Source of the DNA: Acidovorax sp. NCPPB 4044
GTDB lineage: Bacteria; Pseudomonadota; Gammaproteobacteria; Burkholderiales; Burkholderiaceae_C
Direction of reading: 5' to 3'
NCBI RefSeq assembly: GCF_028069655.1
Contig: NZ_JAMCOS010000001.1
Location: 2,696,001 to 2,760,000 of the forward strand
DNA: 64,000 nt
Shown here: positions 8,818-17,188 of the stretch, piece by piece
Layout: each line of letters begins with the position of its first letter
Position numbering within the stretch: position 1 is the first letter of the stretch
The notes under the pieces: generated by a model
The model's input: only the letters and a program-made list of their open reading frames with translations
Told to the model about the DNA's origin: nothing
Database searches by the model: none
Translations under genes and position numbers: made by a program

Positions 8818-10150
8818 ATCCCTGCCCGCCGCTCCGTCGCCCTCCGCGCGCAACGCCCGCTACGCCAACGCGGCCGCGGGCCTCAAGAACCTCCACCAGC
8901 TGATCCAGCTGCGCTGGGTGGCCGTGATCGGCCAGGTCTTCACCATCGAGGTTGCCTACTACAGCCTGGGGCTTTCGCTGCCCATGCACGAGATGCTCAT
9001 GGTGGTGGGCTGCCTCGCGCTCTTCAACGTCGTCAGCCTGCTGCGCTGGCGCACCGGGCACAGCGTGCGGCAGGTGGAGCTGTTCCTGGCGCTGCTCATC
9101 GACGTGGCGGTACTCACCGTGCAGCTCTACCTGAGCGGCGGCACGGCCAATCCCTTCGTCTTTCTCTACCTGCTGCAGATCGCGGTGGGCGCGGTGCTGC
9201 TGCGCGGCGGCTTCATCTGGTCCATGGTGGTCATCGCCACGTGCTGCTTCGCCGGGCTCTCGCGCTACAACCTGCCCCTGCCGCTCACCGCCGACCTGCA
9301 GCGCGGCCTGTCGAGCCCCTACCTGTTGGGCCTGCTGGTGTGCTTCCTGCTCAACGCGATCCTGCTGGTGATCTTCATCACGCGCATTGAGCACAACCTG
9401 CGCCAGCGCGATGCGCGGCTGGCCGCAGCGCGCCAGCGCGCCCTGGAAGAAGAGCACATCGTGCGCATGGGCCTGCTGGCCTCCGGCGCAGCGCACGAGC
9501 TGGGCACGCCGCTCTCCACCCTGGCCGTGATCCTGGGCGACTGGCGGCACGACCGGCGCCTGGCCGCCGACACGGTACTGCAGGACGAGATCGCCGAGAT
9601 GCAGATCCAGGTGCAGCGCTGCAAGACCATCGTGAGCGGCATCCTGCTGTCGGCCGGCGAGACGCGCGGAGAGGCTTCGGCGCAGACCACCGTGCGCACC
9701 TTCGTGGACGACCTGGCGAGGGACTGGCGCGCCACGCGCTCCATCGCCGCCTTCGACTACGACAACCGCTTCGGCACCGACACGCCCATGGTGGCCGACA
9801 CCACCTTGCAGCAGATGGTTTTCAATGTGTTGGACAATGCCCGGGACGCCTCGCCCGACTGGGTGGGCCTTGCCGTCGAGCGCGACGCCGACACGCTGCG
9901 CATCACCGTCACCGATGCCGGCCCCGGCTTCGATCCCGCGATCCTCGCCCAGTTGGGCAAGCCCTACCAGTCGAGCAAGGGCCGTGCGGGCGGCGGGCTC
10001 GGCCTCTTCCTGGCCATGAACGTGGCGCGCACGCTCGGCGGCAGCGTCACGGCACGCAACCTGCAGGGCGGCGGCGCCGAGGTGAGCATCCGCCTGCCTC
10101 TCGCCGCCATCGCCCTGACCGAAACCGGACAACCACACCATGGACGATGA
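8780..10150 (+). CDS. regB: RegB/PrrB-type redox-sensing histidine kinase
   Basis: Membrane histidine kinase with about six spans, then HisKA and HATPase domains. It carries two hallmarks of the RegB/PrrB/ActS family: the quinone-sensing heptapeptide GGTANPF (bases 9137-9157), and a cysteine (base 9620) 42 residues after the phosphorylated His in the H-box AAHELGTPL (base 9494), matching the redox-active cysteine of RegB. N-box (NVLDNARDAS) and G-boxes (DAGPGF, GGGLGLFLA) are intact. Start is uncertain: GTG 8780 gives 456 residues, while ATG 8723 or 8741 would overlap the SURF1 gene more deeply. It overlaps the regulator gene by 11 bases. Confidence 0.85.
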   Translation: MPSPAPRHSLRAESLPAAPSPSARNARYANAAAGLKNLHQLIQLRWVAVIGQVFTIEVAYYSLGLSLPMHEMLMVVGCLALFNVVSLLRWRTGHSVRQVELFLALLIDVAVLTVQLYLSGGTANPFVFLYLLQIAVGAVLLRGGFIWSMVVIATCCFAGLSRYNLPLPLTADLQRGLSSPYLLGLLVCFLLNAILLVIFITRIEHNLRQRDARLAAARQRALEEEHIVRMGLLASGAAHELGTPLSTLAVILGDWRHDRRLAADTVLQDEIAEMQIQVQRCKTIVSGILLSAGETRGEASAQTTVRTFVDDLARDWRATRSIAAFDYDNRFGTDTPMVADTTLQQMVFNVLDNARDASPDWVGLAVERDADTLRITVTDAGPGFDPAILAQLGKPYQSSKGRAGGGLGLFLAMNVARTLGGSVTARNLQGGGAEVSIRLPLAAIALTETGQPHHGR

Positions 10151-10673
10151 ACGCCTGTTGCTGATCGTGGAGGACGACGAAGCCCTCGCGCGCACGCTCG
10201 CCCGCTCCTTCGAGCGGCGCGGCTACCGCGTACTGCAGGCCGACAGCCTGGCCGGGGTGGAAGACCTGCTGGCCGGGTCCGCGCCCAGCTATGCGGTGGT
10301 CGATCTGAAGCTCAAGGGCGAAGCCTCCGGCCTGGCCTGCGTGCAGAAGCTGCATGCCTGCAATCCCGAGATGCGCATCGTGGTGCTGACCGGCTTCGCC
10401 AGCATCGCCACGGCCGTGGAGGCCGTGAAGCTCGGCGCCTGCCATTACCTTGCCAAGCCCTCCAACACCGACGACATCGAAGCTGCCTTCGGCCTTGCGG
10501 AAGGCAACACCGAGGTGGAACTCACCAACCGCTCCAGCTCGATCAAGACGCTCGAATGGGAGCGCATCCACGAAGTGCTGGCGGAAACCGACTTCAACAT
10601 CTCCGAGGCCGCGCGCCGCCTGGGCATGCACCGGCGCACGCTGACGCGCAAATTGGGCAAGCAGCGCGTCTGA
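10140..10673 (+). CDS. regA: RegA/PrrA-type response regulator with Fis-like HTH
   Basis: 177 residues: a receiver domain with phospho-acceptor Asp55 (VVDLKLKG), the acidic pair near EDDEA, and Lys in YLAKPSN. A short C-terminal Fis-type helix-turn-helix follows (ISEAARRLGMHRRTLTRKL, about 148-172). This compact plan is that of RegA/PrrA/ActR, which control respiration and carbon-fixation genes in response to redox state. It overlaps the kinase gene by 11 bases, so the two are co-translated. Likely targets include the cyo operon directly upstream, by analogy with known RegA control of terminal oxidases. Confidence 0.86.
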   Translation: MDDERLLLIVEDDEALARTLARSFERRGYRVLQADSLAGVEDLLAGSAPSYAVVDLKLKGEASGLACVQKLHACNPEMRIVVLTGFASIATAVEAVKLGACHYLAKPSNTDDIEAAFGLAEGNTEVELTNRSSSIKTLEWERIHEVLAETDFNISEAARRLGMHRRTLTRKLGKQRV

Positions 10674-10697
10674 ATTGCGCTTTTCTGCCGCCGTACG

Positions 10698-10728
10698 GGC
10701 ATGAAGTTCGTCTTCATGCCGTCTTTTG
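10698..10728 (+). terminator. Rho-independent terminator after the RegBA-like pair
   Basis: GGCATGAAG (10698-10706) pairs perfectly with CTTCATGCC (10712-10720) around a 5-base loop, and a GTCTTTTGCTT tract follows. It closes the cyo-SURF1-RegBA transcription unit 25 bases after the regulator stop. Confidence 0.7.
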
Positions 10729-10819
10729 CTTCAGCGAATCCACTCGGCGGTGAACGGGTCGATACTGCGCCTCCGGGATGCCCGTCCGGGCCTTCCCTGC
10801 CGCAGCCAGGAACCGCCCC

Positions 10820-12307
10820 ATGCCCTCTTCCACCACCGAGCGCCTCGCCCGCGCAGGCCTTCTGGACCGCATCTTCGTCGGCGGCGGATGGGTCCGCCCC
10901 CACGGCCAGGAACGCTCGCCGGTCATCGACCCATCGACCGAAGAAACGGTCGCCGAGATCGTGCTGGGCGACGCCGAGGATGCCGCTGCCGCAGTGGCCG
11001 CCGCCCGCCAGGCCTTCGCAGGCTGGTCGGCCACCCCGCCCGAGGGCCGGGCGGCGATGCTCGACAACATCCACAGCCTGATCCTCGAACGGGCAGAGTT
11101 GTTCGCCCAGGCGATCTCGCTGGAAATGGGGTCCGCCATCGCGACGGCGCGCGGCGCGCAGGTGCCATCCGCGGCCGAGCACATCCGCGTGGCGCGCGAT
11201 CTCGCGGCCACCTATCCGTTCGCCACGCGGCGCGGAGACATCGACATCGTGCGCGAGCCCATCGGCGTGTGCGGCCTCATCACGCCGTGGAACTGGCCCC
11301 TGTACCAGATCACCGCCAAGGTAGGGCCGGCGCTGGCCGCGGGGTGCACCGTGGTGCTCAAGCCCAGTGAACTCTCGCCGCTGAGCGCCCTGCTGTTCGC
11401 CGAGTTGCTGCAGGACGCAGGCCTGCCCGCGGGCGTGTTCAACCTCGTGGGCGGCACGGGGCCGGAGGTCGGTGCGGCCCTGGCATCGCACCCCGAGGTG
11501 GACATGGTGTCGATCACCGGCTCCACCCGTGCCGGCGTGCTGGTGGCGCAGGCCGCCGCGCCGACGGTCAAGCGCGTTGCGCAGGAACTGGGCGGCAAGT
11601 CGCCCAATGTCCTCCTTCCCGACGCCGACCTGGCGCAGGCCGTGGCCGGCGGCATCGCGGCCGGCTTCCGCAACGTGGGCCAGTCCTGCAGCGCCCCCAC
11701 GCGCATGATCGTGCCGCGCGAACACCTCGCCGAGGTCGAGCGGCTCGCCAGCGAAGCCGTCTCCCGCCTCGTCGTGGGCGCGCCAAGCTCGCCGCAGACG
11801 ACGCACGGCCCCGTGGCCAACCGCGCGCAGTTCAACCGCGTGCAGGAAATGATCGAGGCAGGCATCGCCGAAGGCGCGCGCCTCGTCTGCGGCGGCCCGG
11901 GCCGTCCCGAGGGCCTTGCGCGCGGCTTCTACGTGCGCCCCACGGTCTTTTCCGGTGTGCAGCCGCAGATGCGGATCGCGCAGGAAGAAATCTTCGGCCC
12001 GGTGCTGGCCGTGATCCCCTACGACACCGTGGACGAGGCCGTGGAGATCGCGAACGACACCGAATACGGCCTGGGGGCCCATGTCCAGGGCGCAGACCTG
12101 CACGCGGCCCGCGCCGTCGCCGCCCGGATCCGTTCCGGGCAGGTGCACGTCAACTACCCCGCATGGAATCCGCAGGCGCCGTTCGGCGGATACAAGCGCT
12201 CGGGCAACGGGCGCGAGTACGGCCAGGAAGGGCTGGAAGAGTACCTGGAGACCAAGGCCATCCTCGGCCTCGGCCCGGGCGCAGCCGCCGGCCCTTCCGC
12301 CCGATAG
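10820..12307 (+). CDS. Aldehyde dehydrogenase family protein
   Basis: 495 residues, NAD(P)+-dependent oxidation of an aldehyde to an acid. Visible are the cofactor segment ITPWNWPLYQI, the general-base Glu in QELGGKSPN, the nucleophile Cys in GQSCSAPTRM, and the C-terminal FGGYKRSGNGREYG. Start ATG 10820 was chosen over an upstream in-frame start at 10778 because the family begins near this point. The FAD oxidase gene follows after 71 bases, so the two probably act in sequence: the oxidase releases an aldehyde from an amine-type substrate and this enzyme oxidises it. The exact substrate is not predictable. Confidence 0.88.
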   Translation: MPSSTTERLARAGLLDRIFVGGGWVRPHGQERSPVIDPSTEETVAEIVLGDAEDAAAAVAAARQAFAGWSATPPEGRAAMLDNIHSLILERAELFAQAISLEMGSAIATARGAQVPSAAEHIRVARDLAATYPFATRRGDIDIVREPIGVCGLITPWNWPLYQITAKVGPALAAGCTVVLKPSELSPLSALLFAELLQDAGLPAGVFNLVGGTGPEVGAALASHPEVDMVSITGSTRAGVLVAQAAAPTVKRVAQELGGKSPNVLLPDADLAQAVAGGIAAGFRNVGQSCSAPTRMIVPREHLAEVERLASEAVSRLVVGAPSSPQTTHGPVANRAQFNRVQEMIEAGIAEGARLVCGGPGRPEGLARGFYVRPTVFSGVQPQMRIAQEEIFGPVLAVIPYDTVDEAVEIANDTEYGLGAHVQGADLHAARAVAARIRSGQVHVNYPAWNPQAPFGGYKRSGNGREYGQEGLEEYLETKAILGLGPGAAAGPSAR

Positions 12308-12378
12308 CGGTCGAGGCAACCGCCCACCCTCTTGCGTGGCGCAAGGCCACGGCCCGAAACGACCAACGAAAGCCATTG

Positions 12379-13707
12379 ATGCCCCAGCCGCTGCGCACGC
12401 TCGAAACTTCACAGGCCCTGCCGACCCACGCCGATGCGGTGGTGATCGGTGGGGGGATCATCGGGGTCTTCACGGCCTACTACCTGGCGCGCCGCGGCCT
12501 CTCGGTGGCGCTGGTCGAGAAGGGCCTGATCGGGGCGGAGCAATCCAGCCGCAACTGGGGCTGGTGCCGCCAGCAGAACCGCGATGCGCGTGAATTGCCC
12601 ATGGCGACCCGCAGCCTCGATCTCTGGGCGCAGTTCGCTGCCGACAGCGGCGAGGACACGGGCTTCCAGCGGTGCGGGCTGCTGTACCTGAGCGATGACG
12701 AAGGCGAGCTGTCCGGCTGGGCGAACTGGAGGGATTTCGCGAAGACCATGGGCGTCACCACCCACATGCTGACCGGCACGCAGGCCACCGAGCGCGGCCG
12801 CGGAACCGGCCGGGCCTGGCGGGGCGGCGTCTTCTCGCCCAGCGACGGCACGGCCGATCCCTCCAAGGCCGCGCCGGCCGTGGCTGCGGCCGTGCAGAAA
12901 CTCGGCGGCAGCGTGCACCAGCACTGCGCGGCGCGCGGCATCGAGGTGCAGGGCGGCCAGGTCTGCGGTGTCGTGACCGAGGCGGGCACCATCCGCACCC
13001 GCTCGGTGGTTTTCTCGGGCGGGGCCTGGGCGTCCTCCTTCTGCCGGCAGCTCGGCATCCGCTTTCCCCAGGCCACCGTCCGCCAGTCCATCATCCGCGT
13101 GGTGCCGGCGGACGGCGCGGACCTGCCGGACGCGCTGCACACGACCCGCGTCTCGGCCACCCGCCGCAGCGACGGGAGCTACGCACTGGCCATCAGCGGC
13201 CGCGGGCGGGTCGACCCCACACCGCAGCTCCTGCGCTTCGCGCCCCAGTTCCTGCCGATGTTCGCGAAGCGGTGGCGCAACATCCGCCCCGGCGGGCTCG
13301 AAGGGGTGCGCGGGGGCCACGAGACCCTCGCGCGATGGCGGCTCGACGCGCCCACCCCCATGGAGCGCATGCGCATCCTCGACCCGCTGCCCGACGCCGC
13401 GGCCGTGCAGCAGACCCACCAGCGCGCCATCGAACTGCTGCCCGCCCTGCGCGGCACGGGCATCGCCAATGCCTGGGCCGGCTTCGTGGACAGCACGCCG
13501 GACGGCGTTCCCGGCATCGGCGAAGTACCCGGCATCGGTGGCTTCATCCTGGCGGCAGGCTTCTCCGGGCACGGCTTCGGCATCGGCCCCGGCGCCGGGC
13601 ACCTGATTGCCGACCTGGTGACGGGCGCGAAGCCGATCTTCGATCCGGCCCCGTACCGGCCCGAGCGCTTCAGCAGCTCATCCTGGGGCAAGGTTGCCGA
13701 CTTCTAG
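12379..13707 (+). CDS. FAD-dependent oxidoreductase, DAO family
   Basis: 442 residues. The N-terminal dinucleotide fold AVVIGGGIIGVFTAYYLARR binds FAD, and the C-terminal segment GFSGHGFGIGPGAGHLIADL is characteristic of the D-amino-acid oxidase/glycine oxidase superfamily. SSRNWGWCRQQNRD near residue 55 is a recurrent motif of bacterial amine or opine oxidases of this type. Start ATG 12379 leaves a short leader before the FAD fold; upstream in-frame codons belong to the ALDH region. It probably deaminates a secondary amine or amino acid, delivering an aldehyde or keto acid to the ALDH encoded upstream. Confidence 0.85.
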   Translation: MPQPLRTLETSQALPTHADAVVIGGGIIGVFTAYYLARRGLSVALVEKGLIGAEQSSRNWGWCRQQNRDARELPMATRSLDLWAQFAADSGEDTGFQRCGLLYLSDDEGELSGWANWRDFAKTMGVTTHMLTGTQATERGRGTGRAWRGGVFSPSDGTADPSKAAPAVAAAVQKLGGSVHQHCAARGIEVQGGQVCGVVTEAGTIRTRSVVFSGGAWASSFCRQLGIRFPQATVRQSIIRVVPADGADLPDALHTTRVSATRRSDGSYALAISGRGRVDPTPQLLRFAPQFLPMFAKRWRNIRPGGLEGVRGGHETLARWRLDAPTPMERMRILDPLPDAAAVQQTHQRAIELLPALRGTGIANAWAGFVDSTPDGVPGIGEVPGIGGFILAAGFSGHGFGIGPGAGHLIADLVTGAKPIFDPAPYRPERFSSSSWGKVADF

Positions 13708-13735
13708 GCGCGCCTGCCCTGCGCGGCGCCATCGG

Positions 13736-14509
13736 CTACCCCAGCAGCATGCCCAGCCCCAGCACCAGCAGCCCCGCCATGAGGCAGCGCCGGAACGCAT
13801 CCGGCGACAGATGGCGCCGCAGGCGCGCGCCCAGCGCCATGCCCGCGACGGCAGGCACCAGCAGCAGCACCGAGACCGCCAGCGTGGCCGGGGGCAGGCC
13901 GGCCTGCGACGCGAGGCCCGCGCCCAGCGCGATCGTGGAGACCGTGAAGCACAGCCCCATCGCCTGTACGAGCGCGTCGCGCTGCAGGCCCAGCGCCTGC
14001 AGATAGGGCACGGCCGGCACCACGAACACGCCCGTCGCGGCCGTGATGCCGCCCGTCACCGCCCCCACGGGAAACCCCAGCCAGCGCTGGTGCCGCGCGG
14101 GCACGGGCGGCAGGTGCGCGCCCGCGAGCGACCACCCGGCATAGGCGATGAGTGCCGCTCCCAGCGCCATGCGCGCGCCCTCGCCCTGGGGCGCACCCAG
14201 CCACCACGCCCCCGCCCAGGTGCCGGCGCAAATGCCCGCCTGCAGCCCGGCATGGCGCCACAGCAGCGCGGGCGCACCGCGCCAGGGCCGCATCTGCCAG
14301 AGGTTGGTGGCGAGCGAGGGCACCACCAGCAGCGCCGCGGCCTGCGCGGGCGGCATCCAGAGCGCCAGCAGTGCCATGGAAACGGTGGGCAGGCCCAGCC
14401 CGACCACGCCCTTCACCATGCCCGCCAGCAGGAACACGAGCGCCGCCGCGCAGGCCATGGCCCATGGCACGCCCGCCCCCCACGTTCCCCATCCTCCCGC
14501 TGCTGCCAT
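13736..14509 (-). CDS. TauE/SafE family anion exporter
   Basis: 257 residues, about eight membrane spans, with the TauE/SafE pattern (LAGMVKGVVGLGLPTVSM at the N-terminus; GAVTGGITAATGVFVVPAVPYL in the middle). Members export sulfite, sulfoacetate or related organic anions. Start ATG 14509 is fixed by AAGGAG seven bases upstream; earlier in-frame ATGs (14536, 14584) would add a basic, non-membrane stretch. The gene is divergent from a LysR regulator, a usual sign that the regulator controls it. Confidence 0.85.
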   Translation of the reverse strand: MAAAGGWGTWGAGVPWAMACAAALVFLLAGMVKGVVGLGLPTVSMALLALWMPPAQAAALLVVPSLATNLWQMRPWRGAPALLWRHAGLQAGICAGTWAGAWWLGAPQGEGARMALGAALIAYAGWSLAGAHLPPVPARHQRWLGFPVGAVTGGITAATGVFVVPAVPYLQALGLQRDALVQAMGLCFTVSTIALGAGLASQAGLPPATLAVSVLLLVPAVAGMALGARLRRHLSPDAFRRCLMAGLLVLGLGMLLG

Positions 14510-14560
14510 GGCCACGCTCCTTCTCCGGTGCGCCATCCGAGGCGCCGTGCGTCGATTCTG

Positions 14561-14609
14561 CGAAGCCCGGCGGCCGCGCGCCATGCGGATGTTCCGTGGC
14601 CGGGCTTCG
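14561..14609. promoter_or_regulatory. Long inverted repeat in the tauE/lysR divergent promoter region
   Basis: CGAAGCCCGGC (14561-14571) is repeated in inverted form as GCCGGGCTTCG (14599-14609), 27 bases apart, within the 143-base gap between the divergent exporter and LysR genes. It is a plausible LysR-type control site serving both promoters. Confidence 0.4.
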
Positions 14610-14652
14610 GCGCCGCCGAAGGCAGAACGGCCCCTGCGTGGTAGCGTGGCGC

Positions 14653-15543
14653 ATGCGCTTCGACCTCACCGACCTGCAGCTCTTCCTCCACGTGCACGAG
14701 GCCGGCACGATCACGGCGGGCGCGCAGCGCTCGCACCTCTCGCTGGCCTCCGCCAGCGAGCGCATCGTCGCCATGGAGCAGGTGCTCGGCGCGCCGCTGC
14801 TGGTGCGCGGGCAGCGCGGCGTGCGCGCCACCGCCGCGGGCCAGACGCTGGCGCACCACGCACGCGCCGTGCTGCAGCAGATGGAGCAGCTGCGCGGCGA
14901 ACTCGGTGCGCACGGCAGCGGCCTGTCGGGCCACGTGCGCATGCTCTGCAATACCTCCGCGATGAGCGAGCACCTGCCCGGGCCGCTGGCGGCCTTCCTG
15001 GCGGCGCACCCGCGCACGGCGGTGGACGCGCAGGAACGCGGCAGCGACGAGGTGGCCGACGGCGTGCGGGGCGGCCTGTGCGACATCGGCATCGCTTCCC
15101 GCGCCGCCGACCTCCAGGGCCTGGAAACCCGCCCCTTCGTGGCCGACCCGCTGGTGCTGGTCGTGCCCCCGGGCCACCGGCTGGCCGGGCGCGGCGCCAT
15201 CGCCCTGGCGGACGCTGCGGGCGAGGACTTCGCGGGCCTGCCCGAAGACAGCGCACTGCAGGCCCACCTTGCGCGCCAGGCACGGCGCGAGGGCCGGCGG
15301 CTGCGCTACCGCGCGCGCCTGCAGCACGTCGATGCCGTGTGCCGGCTGGTGGGCCTGGGCGCGGGGCTCGTGGCCATCGTGCCGCGCGCCTCGGCCCTGC
15401 GGCTCGCCCGCAGCACGCGCGTGCAGCGCGTGGCGCTCACCGACCCATGGGCCGCGCGCGAACTGGTGCTCTGCGTCCGCCCCGATGCCGGCGCCCTGCC
15501 CGCCCACGCCCGCGCGCTGCTGGAGCACCTCGCCGCGCGCTGA
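14653..15543 (+). CDS. LysR family transcriptional regulator
   Basis: 296 residues. The N-terminal winged helix-turn-helix is clear (DLQLFLHVHEAGTITAGA, then SLASASERIVAMEQVLGAPLL), followed by the linker helix and a substrate-binding domain from about residue 90. Start ATG 14653 places the HTH at the usual position. It probably controls the divergent TauE/SafE gene and itself; an inverted repeat lies between them. The inducer is unknown. The trhP gene follows at 15704 and is probably independent. Confidence 0.88.
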   Translation: MRFDLTDLQLFLHVHEAGTITAGAQRSHLSLASASERIVAMEQVLGAPLLVRGQRGVRATAAGQTLAHHARAVLQQMEQLRGELGAHGSGLSGHVRMLCNTSAMSEHLPGPLAAFLAAHPRTAVDAQERGSDEVADGVRGGLCDIGIASRAADLQGLETRPFVADPLVLVVPPGHRLAGRGAIALADAAGEDFAGLPEDSALQAHLARQARREGRRLRYRARLQHVDAVCRLVGLGAGLVAIVPRASALRLARSTRVQRVALTDPWAARELVLCVRPDAGALPAHARALLEHLAAR

Positions 15544-15703
15544 CCCGCGGCGGCCCCGTCCCGCGCGGGCCCGCTGGCTTGTCCTGGATCAAGGCGCCGT
15601 GCGCCCCCGCGCCGCAGAATCGCGCGCTTTGCCGCGCGCCGCCTGCTGCGGGCCCTCCCCCGGGCCGCGGCACCCGCGCCGGCCGCCAAGACACCCGCCA
15701 CCA

Positions 15704-17101
15704 ATGCCCACCCCTACCGCCCCCGAACTGCTGCTGCCCGCCGGATCGCTCGACAAGATGCGCACGGCCTACGACTTCGGCGCCGATGCCGTCTATGCGG
15801 GCCAGCCGCGCTATTCGCTGCGCGCGCGCAACAACGAATTCCGGCTCGAGCAGATCGGCCAGGGCATCCGCGAGGCGCATGCGCGCGGGCGCCGGTTCTT
15901 CGTGACCAGCAACCTGCTGCCGCACGACGACAAGGTGCGCACCTACCTGCGCGACATCGAGCCCGTGATCGCGCTCGGCCCCGACGCGCTCATCATGGCC
16001 GACCCCGGGCTCATCCTGATGGTGCGCGAGCGCTGGCCGGACATGCCCATCCACCTCTCGGTGCAGGCGAACACGGTGAACGCGATGGCCGTGAAGTTCT
16101 GGCAGCGCATGGGCCTGGCGCGCATCATCCTCTCGCGCGAACTGGGGCTGGACGAGATCGCAGGCATCCGCCAGCAGTGCCCGGACATCGAACTGGAAGT
16201 GTTCGTCCATGGCGCGCTCTGCATCGCCTATTCGGGGCGCTGCCTGCTCTCGGTCTACTTCAACCGGCGCGATGCCAACCAGGGCACCTGCACCAACGCC
16301 TGCCGCTGGAGCTACGCGGCCGGCGCCGCCACCGACGCCACCGACAGCGGCGAGGTGCTGCCCGAGCGGCTCCAGGGCGACTTCAACCTGCAGGCGGAGC
16401 AGCGCGGCGCGGACGACGCCTTCGCGGCCTGCGGCGGTGCGCCGCGCCACCCGCTGGCCGACCGCGTCTACCTGCTGGAGGAAAAGGAGCGCCCCGGCGA
16501 ACTGCTGCCCGTGATGGAGGACGAGCACGGCACCTACATCCTGAACAGCCGCGACCTGCGCGCCGTGGAGCATGTGCAGCGCCTGGTCGCCATCGGCGTG
16601 GATTCGCTCAAGATCGAAGGGCGCACCAAGAGCCGCTACTACGTGGCCCGGACCGCGCAGGTGTACCGCCGCGCCATCGACGACGCGGTGGCCGGCCGGC
16701 CGTTCGATCCGGCGCTGCTCACCGAACTCGACGGGCTCGCGCACCGCGGCTACACCGCGGGATTCCTGCAGCGCCGCCCGGCGCAGGACCTGCAGAACTA
16801 CACGACCGGCAGCTCGCAGCCGGTGCGCAGCCAGTTCGTCGGCCAGGTGGTCGCCACGGGCGACGGCTGGGCCGAGGTGGAAACCAAGAACCGCTTCGCC
16901 GTGGGCGACCGGCTGGAGATCATCCACCCCTCGGGCAACCGCACCGTGCAGCTGGAGCGCATGCACGCGGCCGACAGCGGCGCGCCGATCCACGTCGCGC
17001 CCGGCAGCCCGCTGCGCGTGCGCATTCCGATGGACGGACCGGCGGAAGGCGCCATGCTGGCCCGGATTCTGAATGAAAACACCTCCATGCCGCCGATTTG
17101 A
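15704..17101 (+). CDS. trhP: U32 family tRNA hydroxylation protein TrhP (YegQ)
   Basis: 465 residues of the peptidase-U32 family, matching the TrhP/YegQ branch that makes 5-hydroxyuridine at tRNA position 34 from prephenate-derived chemistry. The N-terminus PELLLPAGSLDKMRTAYDFG and the cysteine cluster (CIAYSGRC then CTNAC, for an iron-sulfur cluster) are typical. The C-terminal domain starts near residue 370. The final residues MPPI and the stop codon lie inside a 49-bp intergenic repeat (17083-17131), so the C-terminal end has been replaced or extended by it. Start 15704 was chosen because the family motif begins eight residues later. Confidence 0.86.
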   Translation: MPTPTAPELLLPAGSLDKMRTAYDFGADAVYAGQPRYSLRARNNEFRLEQIGQGIREAHARGRRFFVTSNLLPHDDKVRTYLRDIEPVIALGPDALIMADPGLILMVRERWPDMPIHLSVQANTVNAMAVKFWQRMGLARIILSRELGLDEIAGIRQQCPDIELEVFVHGALCIAYSGRCLLSVYFNRRDANQGTCTNACRWSYAAGAATDATDSGEVLPERLQGDFNLQAEQRGADDAFAACGGAPRHPLADRVYLLEEKERPGELLPVMEDEHGTYILNSRDLRAVEHVQRLVAIGVDSLKIEGRTKSRYYVARTAQVYRRAIDDAVAGRPFDPALLTELDGLAHRGYTAGFLQRRPAQDLQNYTTGSSQPVRSQFVGQVVATGDGWAEVETKNRFAVGDRLEIIHPSGNRTVQLERMHAADSGAPIHVAPGSPLRVRIPMDGPAEGAMLARILNENTSMPPI

Positions 17102-17131
17102 TTGAATAGTTTGCTATGAAATATATAGCAA
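17083..17131 (+). repeat. 49-bp dispersed repeat, copy 1
   Basis: Begins CTCCATGCCGCCG, continues with ATTGAATAG and ends in the hairpin TTTGCTAT / ATAGCAA around a 7-base spacer. It overlaps the last five codons and stop of trhP and lies between that gene and the convergent SbmA-like gene. Same length and orientation as the copies at 33828, 45366 and 61678. Confidence 0.8.
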
Positions 17132-17188
17132 CCTATCCTTGACGGAAAACGGGGTTCGTGCGCGCCTTCGCCGCTGCCGCGCGGCGGC

